Both the position numbers and the translations under genes were made by a program. A stretch of DNA of 10,751 bases, taken from Polyangia bacterium. Its GTDB lineage: Bacteria > Myxococcota_A > Polyangia > Polyangiales > Polyangiaceae. The notes under the pieces were generated by a model. The model was not told the origin of the DNA. It ran no database searches and saw nothing but the letters and a program-made list of their open reading frames with translations. The DNA lies in the NCBI GenBank assembly GCA_030433055.1, contig JAUILJ010000193.1, forward strand, positions 1-10,751. The letters are read 5' to 3'. Position 1 is the first letter of the stretch. Each line of letters starts with the position of its first letter. Of the stretch, positions 1-6,251 are shown piece after piece.

Positions 1-20
1 GCAAGACCCAGATCTCCCGG

Positions 21-482
21 TCAAGGCGCCTTGAAGTCGAAGCTCAGGCTCCCGACGTCGCTCGCCAGAAACTCCACTTCATAGCGCTGACCGCTGACCA
101 GGGAGTGAGGAGCGACCAGGGTGTCCCAGCCTCGAGGCGTCACTCCATATTCCACATAGAAAAAATCGGTACCGTCTTCGATTGGGCTCTGAACGCGCCA
201 CGCTTCCTCAGTCAGCTCGGGCGCTGGGCCTCCAGCGTCGCCGCCGTCAGCCGCCGAGTCAGTTCCCGCGTCGCTCAACGGCTCCTTGGGCGTCACCCGA
301 ACGGCGATGAGCTGCGCCGCCTGCTCGTCTTTGCAGTCCACCCACAGGGTGACCCTCGGAGTGCCGTCCTGCGCGGTCTCGGTGCGGGCGCAGGGGCTGA
401 GATCCGCGTCACAGCCGAGCGCCACCAGCGACGCCACGAACACCCAGAGCGGTGCAGCGCGGTGCCGCCTCCCCCCCAGCAT
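21..482 (-). CDS. Small lipoprotein of unknown function
   Basis: This 153-residue protein begins with basic residues and a hydrophobic stretch (about residues 11-23) ending in ALGC, so Cys24 is the likely lipidated residue of a type II signal peptide. The next residue is Asp, which in enterobacteria would favour inner-membrane retention; whether that rule holds here is unknown. A low-complexity linker rich in Asp, Ala and Gly (about 70-86) separates two short beta-rich segments (about 43-66 and 92-152). Cys31 and Cys50 could pair. The start is well fixed: ATG at 480-482 is preceded by GGAGG (490-494) with a 7-base gap. The frame is open far upstream, but that extension overlaps the divergent gene at 708 and has no signal peptide. 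I do not recognise a family. The gene faces away from the gene at 708 across 225 bases. Confidence 0.85.
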   Translation of the reverse strand: MLGGRRHRAAPLWVFVASLVALGCDADLSPCARTETAQDGTPRVTLWVDCKDEQAAQLIAVRVTPKEPLSDAGTDSAADGGDAGGPAPELTEEAWRVQSPIEDGTDFFYVEYGVTPRGWDTLVAPHSLVSGQRYEVEFLASDVGSLSFDFKAP

Positions 483-666
483 CGGCGAACCTCCACGTAT
501 GTGGCGAGCGAAGGTCGATCCCCCGCGGAAGGGAGCCAAGCGACTCATGAGGCCTGGGGCGCTGTCAGAACGAGGCATCGACGCTCCCACTGTAGGATCG
601 CCGTGGATCGACCGCCAGCCAGACAGGCGCTTGCGTGCGGGGTTCGGCGCCGGATGCCCAAGCCAA

Positions 667-685
667 GGACCCTTAGAAGGGCTCC
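667..685. promoter_or_regulatory. Small palindrome upstream of the 708 gene
   Basis: CCCTT-AG-AAGGG (670-681) is a perfect inverted repeat, and flanking GGA/TCC extend it with one unpaired base. It lies 26 bases before the ATG at 708 in the 225-base spacer between divergent genes, so it could be an operator or a leader hairpin. Short palindromes are common in GC-rich DNA, so this is only a candidate. I see no convincing -35/-10 pair in the spacer. Confidence 0.25.
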
Positions 686-707
686 GTGGCCTTCGAGGAT
701 TGCAGCT

Positions 708-1325
708 ATGCTGACGAGTCGCGTGGTGGGATTGGACGGAACACACCCTCGGGGGCGTATCAAGGGCGCGGCGCTGCGTGAGTTCGTGACCTGGGTCGAA
801 CAGAACTGGGGTCGAGAGCCACTGGTCTCCGCTCTCGCGAAGCTGCCAGCGCGCTACGCCGGGCTGCTGAGCGCTGATCGACCTGGGCTCGGAGTGCTTG
901 CTGCGTCCTGGTACGACGGTGAGCTTGCGATCCTCTTGCTGGAGGCGCTGTTCGACGGGCGCGCCGAGCGGGAGCGAAATCGGGCCATCGCCGAGGCCAC
1001 CCAGCGACTGATGGAGGCGAACCTCGGCAGCGTCTACAAGCGCTTCTTCATTCGCCTGTTCCTGAGCCCGAACCAGTACGTAATCCACGCGCAAAAGCTC
1101 TGGGCGCTGCATTTCGACACCGGCGACGTCGACGCAAAGCTCGTCGGCCCCAAGAAGATCCTCTGGCGGATCGCGGGGTGGCGCACGCACCATCCGATCT
1201 TGTGTCGCTTCGTGATCAGCTCCGAGCCCGCGGTGTTCGGTGCGATGGGATGCAAGAACGTGCGCACCAGCGCGACCACGAACGAAGCGGGGTACGACTG
1301 CACTCACTACGTGGAGTGGGACTGA
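708..1325 (+). CDS. Soluble sensor-like protein, myxobacterial family (V4R/HNOB- or TIGR02265-like)
   Basis: A 205-residue cytosolic protein with no signal peptide or membrane segment. From memory, its layout resembles myxobacterial paralogue families of about 200 residues. An N-terminal segment reads GLDGTHPRGRIKGAALREFV. A Tyr/Trp-containing helix follows (ASWYDGELAILLLEAL, about 66-81), then a helical section with SVYKRFFIRLFLSPNQY (108-124). The C-terminal part ends in an alpha/beta unit with NVRTSATTNEAGYDCTHYVEWD-like spacing, which recalls the last strands of V4R and haem-NO-binding folds (a cysteine, here C198, just before the final strand). This relationship is a fold-level guess. 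ATG 708 follows GAGGA (695-699). The frame is open back to 105, but that part runs antisense to the lipoprotein gene. The gene converges on the acyl-CoA ligase gene with 86 bases between stops. No ligand or partner can be inferred. Confidence 0.7.
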   Translation: MLTSRVVGLDGTHPRGRIKGAALREFVTWVEQNWGREPLVSALAKLPARYAGLLSADRPGLGVLAASWYDGELAILLLEALFDGRAERERNRAIAEATQRLMEANLGSVYKRFFIRLFLSPNQYVIHAQKLWALHFDTGDVDAKLVGPKKILWRIAGWRTHHPILCRFVISSEPAVFGAMGCKNVRTSATTNEAGYDCTHYVEWD

Positions 1326-1411
1326 GGGAACAGTCGTGGGAAGCGGGTGGTGGCCTCGAGGCATGTCCGCTCTCGCGCGACGGGTGGAGTGGCCAAGTGG
1401 CCCACTAGGGC

Positions 1412-3172
1412 TCACTCGGCGTACATGGCTTCGATCTCGTCAGCGAAGTGCTCGTTCACCTTGTTGCGCTTCACCTTGAGCGTGGGCGTCAGCTCGCCGT
1501 CTTCGATGCTGAGCTGGCGATGCAGCACCTTGAAGCGCTTGATCGTCTCCACCTTGGCCACCTGTGAGTTGACCTCGTCGATCACCTTCTGCAGGTGTTG
1601 CCGTACGGCACTCGACTCGTGCGCCGGAGCGCTGGCGTCGACCTGCTTGGCTGCGTCGGGGTCCACCGTGATCAGCGCGCTCAGGAACTTTCGTCGGTCA
1701 CCGATCACCACCACCTCCGTCACGAGCTCGTCGTTCTTGATCGCTGACTCGATGTTCTTGGGGGTGATGTTCTTGCCGCCCGCCGTGATGATGATGTCCT
1801 TCTTGCGGCCGGTGATATGCAAGAAGCCATCCTTGTCGATCTCCCCGAGGTCGCCGGAGTGCAGGTAGCCGTCGATCAATGTGGCGGCCGTGGCGTCGGG
1901 GTCCTTGAAGTAGCCAAGGAACACGTTGGGACCCTTGACGAGGATCTCCCCGTCCTCCGCGATTTTCACGTCGCAGCCCTTCAGCACCGGGCCCACGGTG
2001 CCGAACCGCGCGCGGTTGACCAGGTTGTAGCTCGTCGGGCCGGTGTCTTCGCTCTGCCCGTAGACCTCTTGCACGATGATGTCGAGACTGGCGAAGAACT
2101 CGAGGATCTCCTTGGAGATCGGCGCGGCGCCGCTTACGCAAACTCGCGCGCGGCCGAGGCCGATCGCTGGCTTGAGCTTCGAGAAGATCAACTTGTGGGC
2201 AAGCTTGTACTGCACTCCGAGCAAGCCGCTCGGGGTCTCCCCGCGCATCTTCACCGCACTGGCTCGCGTCCCGACCCCGCGCGCCCACTCCACCAGGCTC
2301 TTCTTTACGCCCTTTGCTTCCTTGAGCTTGGCTCCAATTCCCGCATGGAATTTCTCCCAGATCCGAGGAACTCCGAAGAACACCGTCGGCTGTACTTCTT
2401 TGAGGTTGTCCGGTAGCGCGTCGATGCTCTCGGCGAAGTACACATGCGAACCCGAGGTGATCGGGGCGTGGATGGTGAACATCGCCTCGGCGATATGGCT
2501 GAGCGGCAGGTAGCTCACCGAACAGTCGCTGGGGCGGGTGTCGTTGATCTCCACCGCGACCTTCGAGGTCCAGGCCAGGTTCTCGTGGCTCAGCATCACG
2601 CCCTTCGGCGGACCGGTGGTGCCCGACGTGTAGATCAAGGTAGCTAGCTGATTGGGCTCGAGGGCGTGCACCTTCGCGAAGAAGTCGTCATCGCTCACCC
2701 CCTCGGCCTTGGCCAGGAACTCTTCCCAGCTGAGCACCATCGGGTCGTCGATCTTGGGTACGCCCCGCATCATCACGGCGTACTTGAGCAGCGGCATGTT
2801 GGCCTTCTCGGCCTCGATCTTCTTCCACTGGTCGACGTTCTCGAGCAGCACCACGGGCGACTCTGAGTGGTCGACGATGTAGCGCACCTCGACCGGCGAG
2901 CACGTCGTGTAGATCCCCGCGGGAGCGCCGCCGATGGCCATCGCTGCGAGGTCGAAGATCACCCACTCCGGGCGATTGAAGCCGAGGATGGAGACCTTGC
3001 TGTCCTTCCCCAGCCCGAGCGCCATCAGCGCCTTGCCGGCTGTCTTCACTTGGTCGGCGTAGTCGGCGTAGCTCGTCTTCTTCCAGCTCCCTTGCTCCTT
3101 CGCGAAGTACGCCGGGGCGGCGCCCCGCTTCTTGGCTTGCTCGAATAGGCGGGCAACGATGGTGTCGGTCAT
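1412..3172 (-). CDS. Long-chain fatty acid-CoA ligase (AMP-forming), FadD15/bubblegum type
   Basis: A complete 586-residue adenylate-forming enzyme that activates a fatty acid with ATP and joins it to CoA, for beta-oxidation or lipid synthesis. All core motifs are present: the phosphate-binding loop YTSGTTGPPKG (181-191), the A5 motif YGQSEDTGP (371-379, Ser where many members have Thr), SGDLGEID (439-446), the hinge GRKKDIIITAGGKNI (455-469), and the C-terminal A10 region LTPTLKVKRN (561-570), in which Lys567 is the expected catalytic lysine. Length and the SIEDGELTPTLKVKR ending match the FadD15/ACSBG group of about 600 residues rather than E. coli FadD. It has no signal peptide and is probably cytosolic or membrane-associated. 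ATG 3170-3172 is preceded by GGGAGG (3185-3190), a somewhat long 12-base gap. It stands alone, divergent from the cytochrome genes. Chain-length preference cannot be read from the sequence. Confidence 0.96.
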   Translation of the reverse strand: MTDTIVARLFEQAKKRGAAPAYFAKEQGSWKKTSYADYADQVKTAGKALMALGLGKDSKVSILGFNRPEWVIFDLAAMAIGGAPAGIYTTCSPVEVRYIVDHSESPVVLLENVDQWKKIEAEKANMPLLKYAVMMRGVPKIDDPMVLSWEEFLAKAEGVSDDDFFAKVHALEPNQLATLIYTSGTTGPPKGVMLSHENLAWTSKVAVEINDTRPSDCSVSYLPLSHIAEAMFTIHAPITSGSHVYFAESIDALPDNLKEVQPTVFFGVPRIWEKFHAGIGAKLKEAKGVKKSLVEWARGVGTRASAVKMRGETPSGLLGVQYKLAHKLIFSKLKPAIGLGRARVCVSGAAPISKEILEFFASLDIIVQEVYGQSEDTGPTSYNLVNRARFGTVGPVLKGCDVKIAEDGEILVKGPNVFLGYFKDPDATAATLIDGYLHSGDLGEIDKDGFLHITGRKKDIIITAGGKNITPKNIESAIKNDELVTEVVVIGDRRKFLSALITVDPDAAKQVDASAPAHESSAVRQHLQKVIDEVNSQVAKVETIKRFKVLHRQLSIEDGELTPTLKVKRNKVNEHFADEIEAMYAE

Positions 3173-3502
3173 GGGCTGCGAGTTCCTCCCTCAATCTGAT
3201 TTCGCGCCAGCGGCGCGCGGGCAACAGGGTCCTTCACGGCGCGGCTCCCCCAGGGCCAGCCGGTGACGTGCGCCCCAGGTGCTCGTCGCCGTGAGCGGCG
3301 AGCATACCCGAAAGGTGCGTGAGCACAGTCCACAAGCGGCCGGGCCTACGCGCCACGCCAGGCGATTGAGAACCGTCGCCGGCTCCGGTTTCGCCCGCGA
3401 CGCGACTGGTTCGGGGCTTGACCAAGCTGCTCAACGGCCGTACGCCCGAGTGGATCCTCGTCGGTTTGCAGCGCCGCGGGCCGAGTCCTCTGTCGCTTTG
3501 AA
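3173..3502. other. 330-base spacer between divergent genes, with one hairpin
   Basis: This spacer separates the acyl-CoA ligase gene (-) from the cytochrome unit (+) and must carry both promoters. I see no convincing -35/-10 pair. An inverted repeat at 3281-3303 has 9-base arms (GCTCGTCGC / GCGGCGAGC, one G-T wobble) around a 5-base loop and may be an operator or structured leader. Short open frames cross the spacer but lack ribosome binding sites and family-like sequence. Apart from the ligase's Shine-Dalgarno at 3185-3190 I see nothing else. Confidence 0.5.
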
Positions 3503-3964
3503 ATGCGCTTCCATTCGTCGTCACGTTCCAGTCGTCTTGCGCTGCGCTTCACGGTCTTCGCAGCGCTGAGCCTGGCCGTGCTTCAGTCTTGCGGTCCCAC
3601 GGAGGAAGAGCCGGAACCGCTCCCCCGCTGCGTCACCCTGGATGAAAACTGCAGCTTGCTCTATCAGCCGATCTTCAGCGAGATCCACCGCAGGACGTTG
3701 TCCGTCACCTGCGCAGAGCCCGGGACCTCTTGTCACTCCAACGAAGGACACCGAGCGGGCCTGGCTTTGGAAGACATCGACGAGGCCTACAGTCTGCTGC
3801 TCGATCCCGATGATCCGCGGGTAGTACCTGGGGATCCGGAGTGCAGTCTGATCATGGTACGTCTGGAGCACCCGGGGAGCTCGGTGATGCCCCCAGGAGA
3901 CCCGCTGCCCGAGAACGAGCGCTGCACCATCGCCACCTGGATCCGCGACGGAGCCCTGCCGTGA
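3503..3964 (+). CDS. Lipoprotein with a cytochrome-c-like domain and a widened CX6CH motif
   Basis: A 153-residue envelope lipoprotein. A basic N-terminus and hydrophobic segment (about 11-29) end in VLQSC, so Cys30 should be lipidated, followed by an acidic linker. The mature part resembles the small PSD1/planctomycete-type cytochrome c domain: Cys70, Cys77 and His78 lie where the haem motif belongs, followed by GLALEDIDEAYSLLLDPDD, VVPGDPE (108-113) and VMPPGDPL (128-135), and a final helix ending WIRDGALP. Met129 is the expected distal haem ligand. The motif is CX6CH instead of CXXCH, so covalent haem attachment is uncertain. Cys43, Cys50, Cys114 and Cys141 may form disulfides. The ATG at 3503 has no clear Shine-Dalgarno. 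The stop overlaps the next gene's GTG (GTGA, 3961-3964), so the two are translationally coupled and probably exchange electrons. Confidence 0.82.
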   Translation: MRFHSSSRSSRLALRFTVFAALSLAVLQSCGPTEEEPEPLPRCVTLDENCSLLYQPIFSEIHRRTLSVTCAEPGTSCHSNEGHRAGLALEDIDEAYSLLLDPDDPRVVPGDPECSLIMVRLEHPGSSVMPPGDPLPENERCTIATWIRDGALP

Positions 3965-5457
3965 CTGAACTCCGCAAGAGAACAACCCGTACCACGCTAC
4001 TGCTGGGGCTGAGCGTCGTGTTGGCAACGAGCGCTCAGCTCGGAGGCTGCAGCTCCGACGACCCGGCGGAAGACAAGCTCTCCGTTCAGGAGCTGATGAA
4101 GCCCGAGACGTGCAAGACCTGCCACAGCGGCCACTACGACGAGTGGTCGGGCAGCATGCACGCGTACGCGGCCAAGGACCCGGTGTTCCGCGCCATGAAC
4201 AAGCGCGGTCAGGAAGAGACCGGCGGCAAGCTGGGCGACTTCTGCGTGGGTTGCCACGCGCCGCTCGCCGTGGCGGTGGGCGCGACGACCGATGGCCTGA
4301 ACCTGGATGAGCTGCCGGACGAGTTGCTCGGCGTCGGTTGTTACTTCTGCCACAACACGAAGGCGGTCGAGGACACCCACAACAACCCACTGCGCATCGC
4401 CTTCGACCAGACCATGCGCGGCCCGATCGGCGATCCGGTGGAAAACTCGGCTCACCACTCGGAGTACAGCGAGCTGCTGGACGGCAACTCCCAGACCAGC
4501 GCCAGTACCTGCGGGAGCTGTCACGACATCGTCGTCCCCTCGCCGCCTGGAGCCGCAGAGGTGGCGCTGGAGCGCACCTTTGCCGAATGGCAGGACAGCC
4601 TCTTCAGCAACGATCCAGCCCAGGGCGGGCTCAGCTGCGCGAGTTGCCACATGCCCGGGCGAGACGGCATCGCGGCGGACGCGAAAGGCGTGAAGAAGCG
4701 CCGAGTGCACGCTCACAGCTTCCCCGCCGTCGACGTCGCGTTGACTGATTTTCCGAACACGGACACTCAACGGGAGCTGATTCAGCAGGAACTGAACGAC
4801 ACCCTGCGCGCCGAGGTCTGCGTGGCGCAGCTGGTCGACGGCGCCGTGATGGAGGTCACGCTGGAGAACGTCAGCGCCGGCCACCGTTTCCCCACGGGAG
4901 CAAGCCAGGACCGTCGCGCTTGGGTCGAGGTGCGCGCGTTCAGCGCCGGGACGCCGATCTACGAGAGCGGCGTCGTGGACGCTCAGACCGCCGTGAGTGA
5001 TCTGGTAGACCCAGACCTGTGGCAGCTCCGCGATTTCGCCTTCGACGCCGCGGATCAGCCGGTGCACATGTTCTGGGACATCGTGAAGCTCGAGAGCACC
5101 ACCATCCCGGGCCCCCTCACCTTCGATCGCTCGGATCCTGACTACTTCGCGACCCACGTCAAACGGCGCTACCCCCGCGCCGAGTCGTCCCCCAATCAGC
5201 TGGACACGATGCCAGACCGGGTGACGGTGCTGGTGCGCCTGAGGCCCATGGGGCTCGATGTGTTGGACGACTTGGTGCAGAGCGGCCACCTCGATTCCGC
5301 CGTGAAACAGAAGGTGCCTACGTTCGACATCACGAGCGATGGCACGAGCACGGTGGAGTGGACGCTCGAGGCCAGCGATGATCCGCAACTCGGCAGCAAA
5401 CGTGAGCTCGCCGGGGTCTTGGCGCGCTGCGTGACCAGCGTGCCCCAGCAGAAGTAG
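3961..5457 (+). CDS. Pentahaem c-type cytochrome lipoprotein (cytochrome c554-like)
   Basis: A 498-residue lipoprotein starting at GTG 3961, whose first bases overlap the previous stop as GTGA. The hydrophobic segment 11-28 ends in LGGC, so Cys30 is the lipid anchor. Five CXXCH haem sites follow: CKTCH (51-55), CVGCH (95-99), CYFCH (127-131), CGSCH (184-188) and CASCH (226-230). WSGSMHAYAAKDPVF (62-76) after the first haem, GPIGDP (154-159) and SAHHSEYSELL (163-173) before the fourth, and MPGRDG after the fifth match the cytochrome c554/multihaem family, where such histidines serve as distal ligands. The C-terminal half (about 285-498) has no haem site and looks beta-rich; its NVSAGHRFPTGASQDRRAWV stretch (303-322) is a recurring signature in these proteins. 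It probably carries electrons in the periplasm or at the outer membrane. An enzymatic role such as nitrogen or sulfur oxyanion chemistry cannot be excluded or assigned. Confidence 0.93.
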   Translation: MTELRKRTTRTTLLLGLSVVLATSAQLGGCSSDDPAEDKLSVQELMKPETCKTCHSGHYDEWSGSMHAYAAKDPVFRAMNKRGQEETGGKLGDFCVGCHAPLAVAVGATTDGLNLDELPDELLGVGCYFCHNTKAVEDTHNNPLRIAFDQTMRGPIGDPVENSAHHSEYSELLDGNSQTSASTCGSCHDIVVPSPPGAAEVALERTFAEWQDSLFSNDPAQGGLSCASCHMPGRDGIAADAKGVKKRRVHAHSFPAVDVALTDFPNTDTQRELIQQELNDTLRAEVCVAQLVDGAVMEVTLENVSAGHRFPTGASQDRRAWVEVRAFSAGTPIYESGVVDAQTAVSDLVDPDLWQLRDFAFDAADQPVHMFWDIVKLESTTIPGPLTFDRSDPDYFATHVKRRYPRAESSPNQLDTMPDRVTVLVRLRPMGLDVLDDLVQSGHLDSAVKQKVPTFDITSDGTSTVEWTLEASDDPQLGSKRELAGVLARCVTSVPQQK

Positions 5458-5632
5458 CTGCCCGCAGGCGCTCCTCACCCCCCGCACGAGCGGCAACGAG
5501 CTAGGAAACGGAAGCTCTATCGCGTCCGCTGGCTGCCGTGAGCACCGATCGGCTTGTTTTGGGCTGATTTGTGAGCGCTGCTCCGCACGAGTCACCAGAA
5601 ATCCGCACCGAACGGCCGAAAAATGCCTGCCG

Positions 5633-5645
5633 CGGGGTAACCCCG
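5633..5645. promoter_or_regulatory. Perfect 13-bp palindrome before the YtkA-like gene
   Basis: CGGGGT-A-ACCCCG is a perfect inverted repeat with 6-base arms around one base, ending 27 bases before the ATG at 5673. Its odd-length two-fold symmetry and position fit a dimeric regulator site overlapping the promoter or leader. It sits in the 215-base gap after the pentahaem gene; no U-tract follows, so it is not an intrinsic terminator. If it is an operator, the YtkA-like gene has its own control. The regulator is unknown. Confidence 0.35.
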
Positions 5646-5672
5646 TACCCGGATTCAGCGTAGGGTTGAGTT

Positions 5673-6209
5673 ATGCCTGGCTCAACGAATCACGCGGCGC
5701 GCGCCCTCGGGCGTAGCGTGAAGCGAAGCACCCGCATCGCCTCGCGGCTGCTCCTGGCTCTGGCCACCAGCGGGCTGCTCTTGGCGGGCTGCAGCAGTGA
5801 CTCGAGTGGCAACGACGGCTCCGGTGGCACCGGGTCGGAGTACAAGTGCACCCACGCGACCGACACCTACTCCGTCGGGCTCTCGAAGATGGGCAGCAAG
5901 GGGATGTTCGAGGTGATGCTGATGGACGCGGATCCCGCACCCCCCGCTAAGAAGGACAACACCTGGATGGTCCACGTGAAGGACGCTCAGGGCAACAACG
6001 TGGTGGGCGCGACCCTCGGCGTGAACCCCAACATGCCTGAGCATGGCCACGGCAGCACGCAGACCACGGTGGTGACGGACATGGGCGACGGCATGTACGA
6101 GCTCAAGCCGGTCTACCTCCAGATGGCCGGCTACTGGGCGGTGCCGATCACGGTGACGATGGGCGCGGACACGGACACGGCGCAGTTCGACTTCTGCGTC
6201 GCCCCCTGA
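5673..6209 (+). CDS. Lipoprotein with a YtkA/FixH-like domain
   Basis: A 178-residue envelope lipoprotein. The signal segment (about 25-39) ends in LLAGC, so Cys40 is the lipid anchor, followed by a Ser/Gly linker. The mature domain is a single beta-sandwich of the YtkA-like kind: NTWMVHVKDAQGNNVVGATL (96-115), NPNMPEHGHG (118-127), VTDMGDGMYELKPVYLQMAG (134-153) and a last strand QFDFCVAP. The Met/His cluster (Met121, His124, His126, Met151) recalls copper-binding periplasmic proteins, but metal binding is inference. Cys59 and Cys175, near the two ends of the domain, could form a disulfide. ATG 5673 is taken because it gives the longest signal peptide; GTG at 5718 (residue 16) would still leave a complete one, and neither has a strong Shine-Dalgarno. 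It lies 215 bases after the pentahaem gene and converges on the kinase gene, with 42 bases between stops. Confidence 0.85.
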   Translation: MPGSTNHAARALGRSVKRSTRIASRLLLALATSGLLLAGCSSDSSGNDGSGGTGSEYKCTHATDTYSVGLSKMGSKGMFEVMLMDADPAPPAKKDNTWMVHVKDAQGNNVVGATLGVNPNMPEHGHGSTQTTVVTDMGDGMYELKPVYLQMAGYWAVPITVTMGADTDTAQFDFCVAP

Positions 6210-6251
6210 CTCCCCACCAAACTGCCATCCATGGCGCCCAGCCGCGTCGAC

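Noticed and set aside
371..380. Residues 371-375 of the acyl-CoA ligase (YGQSE instead of YGxTE; protein coordinates)
   Set aside because: Ser for Thr at this position is conservative and all other motifs are intact, so it does not suggest loss or change of function.
105..707. Plus-strand extension of the 205-residue gene back to an ATG at 105
   Set aside because: The extension is antisense to the lipoprotein and rich in Arg/His/Pro as expected for a shadow frame; family-like sequence begins only at 708.
1326..1411. Possible shared terminator between the convergent genes
   Set aside because: The only stem (GGCC-AAGT-GGCC near 1391-1402) is 4 bp and has no T-tract on either strand.
483..1415. 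Long minus-strand open frame continuing upstream of the small lipoprotein
   Set aside because: It overlaps the plus-strand gene at 708-1325 almost completely, has no protein-like sequence, and the ATG at 482 has an ideal GGAGG and a signal peptide directly after it.
3997..5595. 532-residue open frame antisense to the pentahaem cytochrome gene
   Set aside because: Composition (Ala, Arg, Val, His-rich) is that of an antisense shadow in GC-rich DNA, while the plus strand carries five CXXCH motifs and a lipobox.
6224..6235. GCCAT-CC-ATGGC palindrome between convergent stops as a terminator
   Set aside because: Its stem is 5 bp with a 2-base centre and no T-tract, too weak to support the call.
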